Source of the DNA: SAR324 cluster bacterium
Lineage (GTDB): Bacteria > SAR324 > NAC60-12
Length of the DNA stretch: 7,095 bases
Direction of reading: 5' to 3'
Assembly (NCBI GenBank): GCA_022448705.1
Contig: JAKUUF010000079.1
Span: 1-7,095, forward strand
Translations under genes and position numbers: made by a program
Notes under the pieces: generated by a model
Seen by the model: the letters and a program-made list of their open reading frames with translations, nothing else
Database searches by the model: none
Told to the model about the DNA's origin: nothing
Shown: one piece after another, positions 1 through 6,406 of the stretch
Layout: the number at the start of each line of letters is the position of its first letter
Numbering within the stretch: position 1 is the stretch's first letter

Positions 1-40
1 CGGAGTTGCATTCAGTATCGATGGGGGAATGTCAGGATAA
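1..40 (+). CDS. C-terminal end of a short-chain dehydrogenase/reductase (partial)
   Basis: Reading from base 2, the first codons give GVAFSIDGGMSG followed by TAA at 38-40. The SIDGG stretch close to the C-terminus after a glycine-hydrophobic run is the usual end of classical SDR enzymes (T-G-x-x-x-x-V/I-D-G-G), and the SDR further right in this window ends in the comparable TVDGG. The rest of the gene lies left of the window. It converges on fucD with a 118-nt gap. In oxidative L-fucose catabolism, SDRs act as L-fucose dehydrogenase or 2-keto-3-deoxy-L-fuconate dehydrogenase, so a role beside fucD is plausible, but twelve residues cannot show the substrate. Seen: frame, stop and motif. Inferred: family and pathway role. 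Confidence 0.72.
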   Translation, partial: GVAFSIDGGMSG

Positions 41-158
41 CTCCAATTAATATATTATAAATCCGCATATTTAGGATCGCTTGTGATTGATACTATGTGA
101 ATATCTTAAGTGTTTCTGTTTTACATTCCAGATTAAAGATTCAGAATAAATTTCGGAC

Positions 159-1466
159 TTATTTTTTTGTCTTCTTATCCTTCCATGCATTTCCGCCGGG
201 GAACTCATATTCTCTAAGACTGGCATCCTTCATGGTAATGCTGTATCCAGGTTCCTGCGGAGGAATGTACCGGCCGTTTTTGATTGCAACTGGATGCTCG
301 AAGTGCTCATGAAGATGATCAACATATTCAAGTATACGATTTTCAAGACTGGCAGAAACGCAGATGTAATCAAAAATTGATATGTGCTGCACATACTCAC
401 ACAGCCCCACTCCTCCAGCATGCGGACAGACCGGAATATTAAATTTTGCCGCCATTAATAACACAGACAAGACTTCATTAACGCCTCCCAGCCTGCAGCA
501 GTCCAGTTGGCAGAATTGTAGTCCCGCTGCTTGAAAAAACTGTTTGAAGATAACACGGTTCTGGCAATGTTCTCCTGTGGCTACTCCAATCGGTGAAATT
601 TCCTTTGAAATTTTCTGGTGTCCCAGAACGTCATCGGGGCTTGTAGGCTCCTCTATCCACAATGGATCAAATCTGGCCAGGGCCTTCATATTTTCAATTG
701 CCTGGTCAACATCCCAGTTTTGATTCGCGTCAAACATCAGCTTGCTGTCTGGTCCAATTGCCTTTCTCATGATTGAAGCCCTCCTGATATCATCTTCAAT
801 GCTGCTACCAACCTTCATCTTAAAATGAGTCCATCCCTTTTCAACGGATTCTCTGCACAAAGCCTCAATCTTCTGGTCAGTGTAGCCAAGCCATCCGGCG
901 GAGGTGGTATAAGCAGGATAGCCTTGCAAAAGCATTTCAGATTCACGCTTCTCTCGAGTTGAAAAATTCTTCTCGAGAATCTTCAATGCACCTTCAGGCG
1001 TCAGCACATCAGTAATGTAACGAAAATCAATGGACCTGACCAGTTCCTCCGGAGACATATCAACCAGCAGTTTCCACAACGGTTTGCCTTCAACCTTGGC
1101 ATATAAATCCCATACAGCGTTCACAACTGCAGCGGTAGCAAGGTGAATAACTCCTTTTTCGGGCCCTACCCATCTAAGCTGGCTGTCACTGACAAGCGAC
1201 CGCCAGAACTGGCCCATATTTTGTGTAATTTCAGCAAAGTCTCTGTTGATCAGCATATACTTCATTGCGTGCACTGCAGCCACACACAGCTCATTGCCTC
1301 TGCCTATGGTAAAAGTCAAACCGTTACCGCAATGTGAAGAATTAGTCTTCAGGGTAACATAGGCAGCAGAATAGTCTGGATCAGGATTCATTGCATCCGA
1401 ACCATCCAATGCAGCAGAAGTCGGGAAACGAATGTCTCTTACAACAACATCCACAATTTTTAACAT
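159..1466 (-). CDS. fucD: L-fuconate dehydratase (enolase superfamily)
   Basis: Predicted 435-residue cytoplasmic enzyme that removes water from L-fuconate to give 2-keto-3-deoxy-L-fuconate in the non-phosphorylating fucose pathway. The N-terminal capping domain carries the FucD-like stretches RFPTS, DGSDAMNPDPDYSAAY and LTFTIGRGNE (residues 13-59). The barrel carries K216 and K218 (FKMKV), D246 and N248 (FDANQN), E272 (IEEP), E299 (GEH), D322, H349 (CPHAGG) and E380. These match, with a constant offset of two, the residues I recall for Xanthomonas campestris FucD (K218/K220, D248, N250, E274, E301, D324, H351, E382). The Mg-binding D/E/E triad, the KxK base and the His-Asp dyad are therefore all present. 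The ATG start is supported by AAGGAG seven bases upstream. The C-terminus ends in a lysine-rich tail (KDKKTKK). It converges with an SDR on the left. The human ENOSF1 type is the same family; another acid-sugar substrate is possible but less likely. Confidence 0.93.
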   Translation of the reverse strand: MLKIVDVVVRDIRFPTSAALDGSDAMNPDPDYSAAYVTLKTNSSHCGNGLTFTIGRGNELCVAAVHAMKYMLINRDFAEITQNMGQFWRSLVSDSQLRWVGPEKGVIHLATAAVVNAVWDLYAKVEGKPLWKLLVDMSPEELVRSIDFRYITDVLTPEGALKILEKNFSTREKRESEMLLQGYPAYTTSAGWLGYTDQKIEALCRESVEKGWTHFKMKVGSSIEDDIRRASIMRKAIGPDSKLMFDANQNWDVDQAIENMKALARFDPLWIEEPTSPDDVLGHQKISKEISPIGVATGEHCQNRVIFKQFFQAAGLQFCQLDCCRLGGVNEVLSVLLMAAKFNIPVCPHAGGVGLCEYVQHISIFDYICVSASLENRILEYVDHLHEHFEHPVAIKNGRYIPPQEPGYSITMKDASLREYEFPGGNAWKDKKTKK

Positions 1467-1473
1467 AATATTT

Positions 1474-1479
1474 CTCCTT
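1474..1479 (-). promoter_or_regulatory. Ribosome binding site of fucD
   Basis: Read on the minus strand this is AAGGAG, ending seven bases before the ATG at 1466-1464. It is the strongest Shine-Dalgarno sequence in the window and fixes the fucD start. It lies only three bases downstream of the palindrome at 1483-1501. Confidence 0.8.
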
Positions 1480-1482
1480 CAA

Positions 1483-1501
1483 AATGTTCAGCCTGAACAT
1501 T
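1483..1501. promoter_or_regulatory. Perfect 19-bp palindrome, candidate operator of fucD
   Basis: The sequence AATGTTCAGCCTGAACATT is a perfect inverted repeat: 9-bp arms (AATGTTCAG / CTGAACATT) around one central base at 1492. It sits just upstream of the fucD ribosome binding site and overlaps the last three bases of the best -10 candidate (1499-1504), so a bound dimer would block RNA polymerase. Odd-length dyads of this size are typical of dimeric repressors such as GntR-family proteins, but the regulator is not in the window and its family is not determined. No second copy was found elsewhere in the window. As an RNA hairpin with a 9-bp stem it could instead affect translation, since it ends close to the Shine-Dalgarno site. 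Confidence 0.6.
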
Positions 1502-1527
1502 GAATAGCTAATAAAACACTACTTCAA
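1499..1527 (-). promoter_or_regulatory. Candidate sigma70-like promoter of fucD
   Basis: On the minus strand, TTGAAG (1527-1522) and TTCAAT (1504-1499) are separated by 17 bp. Each matches four of six consensus positions. Start of transcription would fall inside the 19-bp palindrome, about 25 bases before the ATG. Moderate by sequence alone; the palindrome overlap is the main support. Confidence 0.4.
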
Positions 1528-1536
1528 GACTATTCA
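1501..1536. repeat. 7-bp inverted repeat flanking the fucD promoter region
   Basis: TGAATAG (1501-1507) and CTATTCA (1530-1536) are exact inverted repeats 22 bp apart, bracketing the spacer and -35 box of the fucD promoter candidate. The left arm abuts the 19-bp palindrome. It could be a second, looser regulator site or a chance match in AT-rich DNA. Confidence 0.25.
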
Positions 1537-1670
1537 TTGATTTTCCAACAAAAGAAAAATTAATTTTAATAATTCTTCTTCCGCTTCGCCAACACCTTGC
1601 CAAAACTGACTCATGGTTGTATAACAAAAGTACATTAAGCCTCTTTATTCTCAATTTTTTTAAAGCTGTC

Positions 1671-2630
1671 GTGTTCAACAGGATTATTTGTAAATATTCC
1701 ATCAGTCCACTGCTTGTTACCGCAGTTTACTTGTGTATTTACTGTTCGCAAATACAACCGGCCTGGTCCCAGCAGGCCAGGCCAAGGGCTGTTGTGATGG
1801 GGCTTAATACCACATCCACTCCTGAAGTTTCGGAACAAATCTTGCTTCAGAAATTTCGTGAAAAATTAGCATATACTTTTGATTTAAGCTCGCAAAGTGC
1901 CTTCGAAAAGTCCCTTGGAGAAAAATCAAATTCAGATGGTGATCATGAATGCAGACAACTTAAATGCGTACTTGAGGTTCATGCGGATTTTCCACAAACA
2001 CATCTGTTTATACTTAATATCCCTAAGAATGAAAAACGTCTTACACTGGTAATGATTGGAGAAAGACATAAGTGGCTTGTTAAACATGAGTTATGCTCAA
2101 ACTGCGGATTTTCCCGTGAAGAAATGATAGCAAATTTAGCACTTAGTATGCAGGAATACTTTACGTCTCCCACATCTTTGCCAGGCATTAAATTACCTAA
2201 ACCGCCAAAATCGCTAACTTTAAGTGCCCCTAAAAATGTTTCAGGAGCAAAGCAATTTCCTTATTCAGATCAACTTTTACGATTAAAAGAAACAATTAAG
2301 AAAAAGAAACCTAGATTACCTTTGGAGGAATTTAAATACAAGTTGGCACAAAAACAGTATAACCAGTTGATCGGAAACAGAATTAAGAGAGACTTGATGT
2401 TCTTTCGACACAAAAACAGGCAGCAGGCACGAGAGGAATTAAAGGCACGACTCAGGCTTCAGATCAATCAATCAGGTAAGGTAATTGACAGAATATTGAT
2501 AAAAACAAGTGGATCCAGCATTTTCGATAAAATGGTTTTGGATACCGTTGATTTGCTTGAGCTGCCACCTCCGATGGAACTGTTGATTCGTGAACCTCCG
2601 TACGTGGTAACAATTCTTATCCAGCCCTGA
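1671..2630 (+). CDS. Secreted/anchored protein with CsgG/TolB-like N-terminal region and TonB C-terminal domain
   Basis: Predicted 319 residues from GTG 1671; no ATG precedes the mature region. An in-frame TTG at 1617 would give 337 residues. GTG is preferred because it yields a normal signal sequence: NRIICK, a hydrophobic core at about 11-25, then QPAWSQQA, a possible signal-peptidase site near 33. Neither start has a clear Shine-Dalgarno site. Residues about 37-165 begin RAVVMGL and resemble the CsgG/TolB-N type of periplasmic domain, with cysteine pairs C94/C99 (CRQLKC) and C142/C145 (CSNC). A proline/lysine linker (about 170-185) and a long charged helix (about 202-262) follow. Residues about 255-319 fit the TonB C-terminal family: QSGKVIDRILIKTSGSSIFD, then ELPPP and a final beta strand. 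The gene is divergent from fucD and 11 nt upstream of the recombinase. The hydrophobic segment lacks the Ser/His pattern of true TonB, so energy transduction is doubtful. The TonB assignment is fairly firm; the N-terminal domain is inference. Confidence 0.72.
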   Translation: MFNRIICKYSISPLLVTAVYLCIYCSQIQPAWSQQARPRAVVMGLNTTSTPEVSEQILLQKFREKLAYTFDLSSQSAFEKSLGEKSNSDGDHECRQLKCVLEVHADFPQTHLFILNIPKNEKRLTLVMIGERHKWLVKHELCSNCGFSREEMIANLALSMQEYFTSPTSLPGIKLPKPPKSLTLSAPKNVSGAKQFPYSDQLLRLKETIKKKKPRLPLEEFKYKLAQKQYNQLIGNRIKRDLMFFRHKNRQQAREELKARLRLQINQSGKVIDRILIKTSGSSIFDKMVLDTVDLLELPPPMELLIREPPYVVTILIQP

Positions 2631-2641
2631 ATCACAGCAAC

Positions 2642-3631
2642 ATGAAAATTATTTCAGCAGAAGACAAATTTGCTCAACCATTAGCCACGGAAGCTGGAGC
2701 ACTTGAAGTAAAAAAAACAGCTGCTTCACCTGCAAAGGCACTGGAACTGGTTTTTGGTGAGTACTCCCCAAACACGCAAAGGGCTTATGCCAGGGCTTTC
2801 CGGGATTTTCAGGAATGGGCGGATATCCGTGAACTGCATGAAATGGAAAGCTTTGACCCCTTACGCATGCTGGAATACAAAAATTTCCTGAAATCCTCAG
2901 GGAAAAAGCCGGCCACGATTAACCAGACCATGAGTGCATTGAGGAAAGTCTGCAAAGTGCTCACGGAGTTTGGCTACTTGAAACATAACCCCTTCAAGGC
3001 CTCAGTTATCCGCGCGGAAAAAATTGATTCTTCAGCAAGTAAAGGAGCACTGCAGGTTTCACAGCTGAATGCCATGATAGAGGCTAACGAGATGATGGAA
3101 TACGATGGACGTATTGCATCCCTCTTAAGATTCCGAAATGGGCTGGTGCTTAAATTCCTATACCTGACAGCCGCACGCCGCGGTGAAGCAGCAGACCTGC
3201 TTTGGGATGACATAGTTCAGGACGGCTCATTTCAAGTGGCCATTCTGAGGCACACAAAAAGCGGCAAGGAGCAACGTATCAAGTTAAGGAAAGAGCTTCA
3301 TGAGGAACTTGAGGAGTGGCAGAAAATGCTGCAGGAAAATAATGTTGTCACTACATACGTTTTTCCATCACTGGGTTTTCGTACAATGGGTGATAAAATG
3401 TGCGGCAAAGGGATAAATGATATTATTGTACGTCTTGGAAAAGCAATCGGATTGAATATATCCGCACATTACCTCAGGCACACAGCAATCACACTGGCAC
3501 TGGAATTGGGTGAGCCGCTTCAGAAAGTCCAGTCTTATGCCCGCCATGCATCTGCCAACACAACGATACGTTACTTTCACGACAGGCAACTGCTGGAAAA
3601 AAACCCTACCGACACCCTGCCTCTGATATAG
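2642..3631 (+). CDS. Tyrosine recombinase (XerC/D-like, phage integrase family)
   Basis: 329-residue DNA strand-exchange enzyme, complete. Residues about 30-118 form the SAM-like core-binding domain (YSPNTQRAYARAFRDFQEWA and on). The catalytic domain shows every active-site residue: R179 in LTAARRGE, K206 in HTKSGKE, H276 and R279 in SAHYLRHT, H302 in RHAS, and nucleophile Y311 in TIRYFHD, nine residues after H302. Length is slightly above housekeeping XerC/XerD (about 300) because of a roughly 30-residue N-terminal extension. ATG 2642 follows the upstream stop by 11 nt and has no good Shine-Dalgarno site, which suggests translational coupling. No excisionase, phage or transposon gene, tRNA or obvious att duplication is near, so it is a solitary recombinase. 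It could be a host Xer protein or an integrase left by an element; the odd partner gene argues against a standard XerC locus. Confidence 0.92.
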   Translation: MKIISAEDKFAQPLATEAGALEVKKTAASPAKALELVFGEYSPNTQRAYARAFRDFQEWADIRELHEMESFDPLRMLEYKNFLKSSGKKPATINQTMSALRKVCKVLTEFGYLKHNPFKASVIRAEKIDSSASKGALQVSQLNAMIEANEMMEYDGRIASLLRFRNGLVLKFLYLTAARRGEAADLLWDDIVQDGSFQVAILRHTKSGKEQRIKLRKELHEELEEWQKMLQENNVVTTYVFPSLGFRTMGDKMCGKGINDIIVRLGKAIGLNISAHYLRHTAITLALELGEPLQKVQSYARHASANTTIRYFHDRQLLEKNPTDTLPLI

Positions 3632-3718
3632 CAGGCACTTTATCTTAAGAATAATCCGAATGGCTGGATGGATTCTTAAACAGCGTGTTTAATTTCTTCA
3701 GCCTCTCCTGCTTTTTTT
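3630..3718 (+). terminator. Possible structured terminator after the recombinase
   Basis: AGCAGG (3630-3635) can pair with CCTGCT (3707-3712), which runs directly into a seven-T tract (3712-3718). The smaller hairpin at 3645-3679 would sit inside. The long distance between the outer arms makes this a weak prediction, but no better plus-strand terminator was seen in the gap. Confidence 0.2.
3645..3679. repeat. Imperfect hairpin behind the recombinase gene
   Basis: TTAAGAAT (3645-3652) and ATTCTTAA (3672-3679) are exact inverted 8-bp arms. Inside them ATCC (3654-3657) pairs with GGAT (3666-3669), leaving one and two unpaired bases and an 8-nt centre, GAATGGCT. The element starts 13 bases after the recombinase stop. 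Arms of about 13 bp around an 8-bp centre resemble a tyrosine recombinase core site, but the arms are not equal in length. It lies between convergent genes and could equally be a 3'-end hairpin protecting transcripts; no T tract follows it on either strand. Confidence 0.5.
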
Positions 3719-3798
3719 GTGTATTGAAAAAACATGGAATTTTTGACCGCCTGCAGTCCTGAGATACCCAGAACATAAATTATTCTTTGTCTGGACAT
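3676..3798 (-). CDS. Possible 40-residue small protein downstream of fumC
   Basis: A minus-strand ORF from ATG 3798 to TAA at 3678-3676 encodes 40 residues starting MSRQRIIYVLGISGLQAV, with a lysine/glutamate-rich end (KKAGEAEEIKHAV). It is on the same strand as fumC, 63 bases after its stop, and has a weak GAGA six bases before the ATG. Its composition is protein-like, with a short hydrophobic N-terminal half and a charged C-terminal half, but ORFs this short arise by chance. Its stop codon falls in the right arm of the hairpin at 3645-3679. I recognise no family. It may be spurious. Confidence 0.22.
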   Translation of the reverse strand: MSRQRIIYVLGISGLQAVKNSMFFQYTKKAGEAEEIKHAV

Positions 3799-3861
3799 TT
3801 AATTCTCGCACTATTTTGTGCCTGGGGTTAAATTCTGTTTCAATTCCCCAAGAAAAATACT

Positions 3862-5256
3862 TTAATCCACAAATCCGCCCCTGGTCATCTTTGACGGGTC
3901 CAGCGCCTTGTCGAGTTCTTCTTCAGACAGGTCACACATTTCAAGTGCAACAGCCTTGAGCGGCCTATTTTCCGCAAAGGCTTTTTTGGCAATTTTTGCG
4001 GCCAGGTCGTAGCCGATCAGCGGGTTGAGAGTTGTTACCAGGATAGGATTCTTTCCTGTAAGAGAGTTGATATGGTCTTCACGCACCACGATTCTTGAAA
4101 CCGAGCGGTCAGCAAGGTTCCGGGAAGCATTTGCCAGAAGCCGGATTGCCTCCAGCAGGCTGTGAGCAACCATCGGCAGCATCACGTTTAATTCAAAATT
4201 ACCGGATAATCCACCCACACTTATTGAAGCATCGTATCCTATTACCTGCGCGCAGACCATGGCCATTGATTCTTCTATCACAGGGTTCACCTTACCAGGC
4301 ATGATTGAGGATCCCGGCTGGAGTGCTGCAAGCTGAATTTCACCAAGTCCGCCGTTCGGACCGGAATTCATCCAGCGCAGATCATTGACAATCTTCAGCA
4401 GACTGACTGCAAGGGTTTTCAGCTGTGCACCTAATTCAACAGGCGCGTCCACGGTAGCCTGTGCTTCAAAATGATTTTCTGCTTCACGAAATGATTCCCC
4501 TGTAAGCCTGGAAACTTCTGCAGCAAATTTTGCAGGAAATTTCGGGTGAGTATTGATTCCAGTGCCTACAGCGGTACCGCCCATCGGGAGTTCAGCCATA
4601 TTTGACAGGGCCGTTTCAATTCTCTTAATGCCTACTTCGATTTGACGGGCATAGCCTCCGAACTCCTGCTCGAATGTTACTGGCATTGCATCCATCAGAT
4701 GGGTGCGCCCGGTTTTGACTACGTGTGAATACTCTGATCCTTTTTTTAAAAATGTTTCACGCATATATTTGAGTGACGGGACCAAATCATTTTTTGCCTC
4801 TATGTATCCTGCGATCCTTATGGCAGTAGGGAATGTGTCATTTGAGCTTTGACCAAAATTAATGTGATCATTTGGGTGAACCTTGACTGATAATTCCTCA
4901 ACCAGCTGCATTGCACGCCGTGCAATTACTTCGTTTGTGTTCATGTTGCTGGATGTACCGGAACCGGTCTGGTAGATATCTATTGGAAAGTGATTGTCCA
5001 GTTTACCGTCAATAACTTCCTGTGCCGCCAACTGAATGGCATGAGCAACATCCTGGGGAATATTTCCCAGTTCTGCATTTACTTTTGCGGCAGCCTGCTT
5101 GATCACTCCAAGCGAGTGAATCAGGGAGCGGCTGATGCAGATTCCACTGACAGGGAAATTATCAACAGCACGCTGGGTTTGAGCCCCATAAAGAGCATCC
5201 GCAGGGACCCTGACTTCTCCCATTGAATCTTTTTCTATACGATATTCTTCGCTCAT
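3862..5256 (-). CDS. fumC: Class II fumarate hydratase
   Basis: 464 residues, near the roughly 467 of Escherichia coli FumC. It interconverts fumarate and L-malate in the cytoplasmic TCA cycle as an iron-free homotetramer. Family signatures in order: TGSGTSSNMN at 97-106, the SSND motif at 137-140, KTGRTHLMDA with the conserved histidine H186, and the superfamily signature GSSIMPGKVNP at 315-325 with the flexible-loop serine S317. The C-terminal SLTGKNPILVTTLNP and the final KMTRGG stretch are typical of fumarase, which separates it from aspartase and argininosuccinate lyase. ATG 5256 has AAAGG five bases upstream. An SDR gene precedes it on the same strand with a 108-nt gap, so co-transcription is possible but not evident. 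No damage seen. Confidence 0.95.
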   Translation of the reverse strand: MSEEYRIEKDSMGEVRVPADALYGAQTQRAVDNFPVSGICISRSLIHSLGVIKQAAAKVNAELGNIPQDVAHAIQLAAQEVIDGKLDNHFPIDIYQTGSGTSSNMNTNEVIARRAMQLVEELSVKVHPNDHINFGQSSNDTFPTAIRIAGYIEAKNDLVPSLKYMRETFLKKGSEYSHVVKTGRTHLMDAMPVTFEQEFGGYARQIEVGIKRIETALSNMAELPMGGTAVGTGINTHPKFPAKFAAEVSRLTGESFREAENHFEAQATVDAPVELGAQLKTLAVSLLKIVNDLRWMNSGPNGGLGEIQLAALQPGSSIMPGKVNPVIEESMAMVCAQVIGYDASISVGGLSGNFELNVMLPMVAHSLLEAIRLLANASRNLADRSVSRIVVREDHINSLTGKNPILVTTLNPLIGYDLAAKIAKKAFAENRPLKAVALEMCDLSEEELDKALDPSKMTRGGFVD

Positions 5257-5364
5257 GATGACCTTTCAGTTTAATTTAATTTTCGATCTTGCTTTCAGAC
5301 CCATTTAATACCTCTGAATAGCAATGGTATTTATTTTTTTTGCATGTTTATTGGCTTCATTTTT

Positions 5365-6132
5365 TCAGGAGAGTATTCCACCGTCGACAGTGAATGTACT
5401 GCCGGTTACATATGAAGCGGCATCTGAAACCAGAAAGAGAACCATTCCGGACATCTCTTCGGGCTGGGCTATTCTTCCAAGAGGAATCTGCGGCAGAACA
5501 GTTTTCATGAGTTCCTCATTCTTTGTCAGGGCAGAGGCAAACTTTGTATCTGTCAGTCCGGGCAGCAGGGCATTTACGCGAATGTTATCTGCACCCAGTT
5601 CCTTGGCGAAAGACTGCGTCATGGAAATCAATCCTGCCTTAGTGATGGAATAAATGCTCTGGTAGGGCATCGGAATTTTTCCATTGATTGATGAAACATT
5701 GACAATTGCTCCTCCTCCATTTTCCCGCATGAGCCTCGCCGCATGCTGGCTCATAAAAAACGGCCCCTTCAAGTTCACACTAAGTGTTTTGTCCCATGCC
5801 TTTTCCTCGGCATCAACCACTGGGCCATAGTACGGATTTGTTGCAGCATTGTTCACAAGAATATCCAGACTGCCATGAGTCTGGCGTATTTTTTCGAAAA
5901 GCGCCTCAATTTCTCCCAGTTCTCCATTATGGCAAGCAATGCATGAAGCTTTTTTTCCTGATTCCTTTATCTGTGATTCAACTTCCTTCAGATTTTCTAT
6001 CCTTCGGCTAGTCAGGATAACCTCTGCACCAAACTCAGCAAGAGTCTGCGCAATCGCAGCTCCTATGCCCCGGCTTGCTCCTGATATCAATGCAACTTTT
6101 TCTGTAAGATCAAACATCGATGGAATTTTCAT
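5365..6132 (-). CDS. SDR-family NAD(P)-dependent oxidoreductase
   Basis: 255 residues, the normal length of a classical short-chain dehydrogenase/reductase with a single Rossmann fold. Cofactor loop SGASRGIG is at 17-24; basic residues after the second strand (TSRR, 41-44) suggest NADP(H). The NNAA structural motif is at 94-97 and continues into TNPYYGP, a form seen in DHRS4-like and glucose-1-dehydrogenase-like SDRs. Catalytic residues are N120, S148 (NVSSIN), Y161 and K165 (YSITK). PG near 191 and the end VTGSTFTVDGG are standard. The start at 6132 has GAGG four bases upstream on the minus strand; an internal ATG at 6117 is less likely. The gene lies upstream of fumC in the same direction. 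The substrate (alcohol, sugar or 3-ketoacyl type) cannot be told from sequence; a part in acid-sugar oxidation is speculation. Confidence 0.92.
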   Translation of the reverse strand: MKIPSMFDLTEKVALISGASRGIGAAIAQTLAEFGAEVILTSRRIENLKEVESQIKESGKKASCIACHNGELGEIEALFEKIRQTHGSLDILVNNAATNPYYGPVVDAEEKAWDKTLSVNLKGPFFMSQHAARLMRENGGGAIVNVSSINGKIPMPYQSIYSITKAGLISMTQSFAKELGADNIRVNALLPGLTDTKFASALTKNEELMKTVLPQIPLGRIAQPEEMSGMVLFLVSDAASYVTGSTFTVDGGILS

Positions 6133-6160
6133 TTTACCTCAAAAAAATTAGTACATTCCA

Positions 6161-6189
6161 ATTGTGCTTGAATTTTCTGCAATACTCAA
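6161..6189 (-). promoter_or_regulatory. Weak promoter candidate for the SDR gene
   Basis: On the minus strand TTGAGT (6189-6184) and CACAAT (6166-6161) are 17 bp apart, each four of six to consensus. The -10 box ends about 28 bases before the SDR ATG. A chance match in AT-rich DNA is possible. Confidence 0.25.
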
Positions 6190-6303
6190 TCTACTGCTGT
6201 TTCATGGAGAAGAGATATTGGGTTTGTGAAAAATGTTCTTTAAAAAAATGATTGCAACTCCAGCAAAAATTGCGATGCTTTGAGAAAGTGAAGTCAATTT
6301 ACA

Positions 6304-6332
6304 TTGCCACTTGAACACCTCTTGGATAATAT
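6304..6332 (+). promoter_or_regulatory. Sigma70-like promoter candidate before the small membrane protein genes
   Basis: TTGCCA (6304-6309, five of six to TTGACA) and TAATAT (6327-6332, four of six) are 17 bp apart; an overlapping GATAAT gives five of six at a 15-bp spacing. Transcription would start near 6339, about 67 bases before the ATG at 6407. Confidence 0.42.
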
Positions 6333-6406
6333 TATGCATGTTGGTTCAGGTATTCAGTCACCTACATATAAGAATTTACATCAGCTTTTGAATCAAAACA
6401 ATTGGT

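Larger units (their letters stand above)
6133..6406. other. Divergent intergenic region between the SDR and a small membrane protein gene
   Basis: AT-rich 274-bp gap between divergent genes. It holds a weak minus-strand promoter candidate at 6161-6189 and a better plus-strand one at 6304-6332. The possible reading frames are very short: 26 codons at 6204-6284, and 46 codons from 6334 that run into the next gene. No repeat family, RNA gene or riboswitch was recognised. Confidence 0.6.

Noticed and set aside
41..158. Terminator between the convergent SDR tail and fucD
   Set aside because: Only very short pairings (ATCC/GGAT) were seen and no stem followed by a T run on either strand, so no terminator is called.
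1508..1702. 64-codon minus-strand ORF upstream of fucD
   Set aside because: It overlaps the divergent TonB-domain gene and the fucD promoter region, has no ribosome binding site and no recognisable motif.
3821..3852. GGGG/CCCC pairing just after fumC as a terminator
   Set aside because: The stem is interrupted by an asymmetric bulge and no T tract follows in the fumC direction.
2642..3861. Possible integrative element or prophage remnant around the recombinase
   Set aside because: No tRNA, direct-repeat att pair, excisionase, replication or phage gene was found; flanking genes are ordinary metabolic genes on one side and intact on the other.
5307..5341. AATACC/GGTATT hairpin followed by a long T tract on the plus strand between the SDR and fumC
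   Set aside because: It has terminator form only on the plus strand, where no gene is transcribed into it; on the minus strand, which carries both genes, the run is A residues before the stem. The stem is six AT-rich pairs with a 13-nt loop.
6204..6284. 26-codon plus-strand ORF with a CxxC pair (MEKRYWVCEKCSLKK)
   Set aside because: It looks like a zinc-ribbon fragment but is very short, has no Shine-Dalgarno site, and lies upstream of the better promoter candidate. One CxxC alone is not evidence of a domain.
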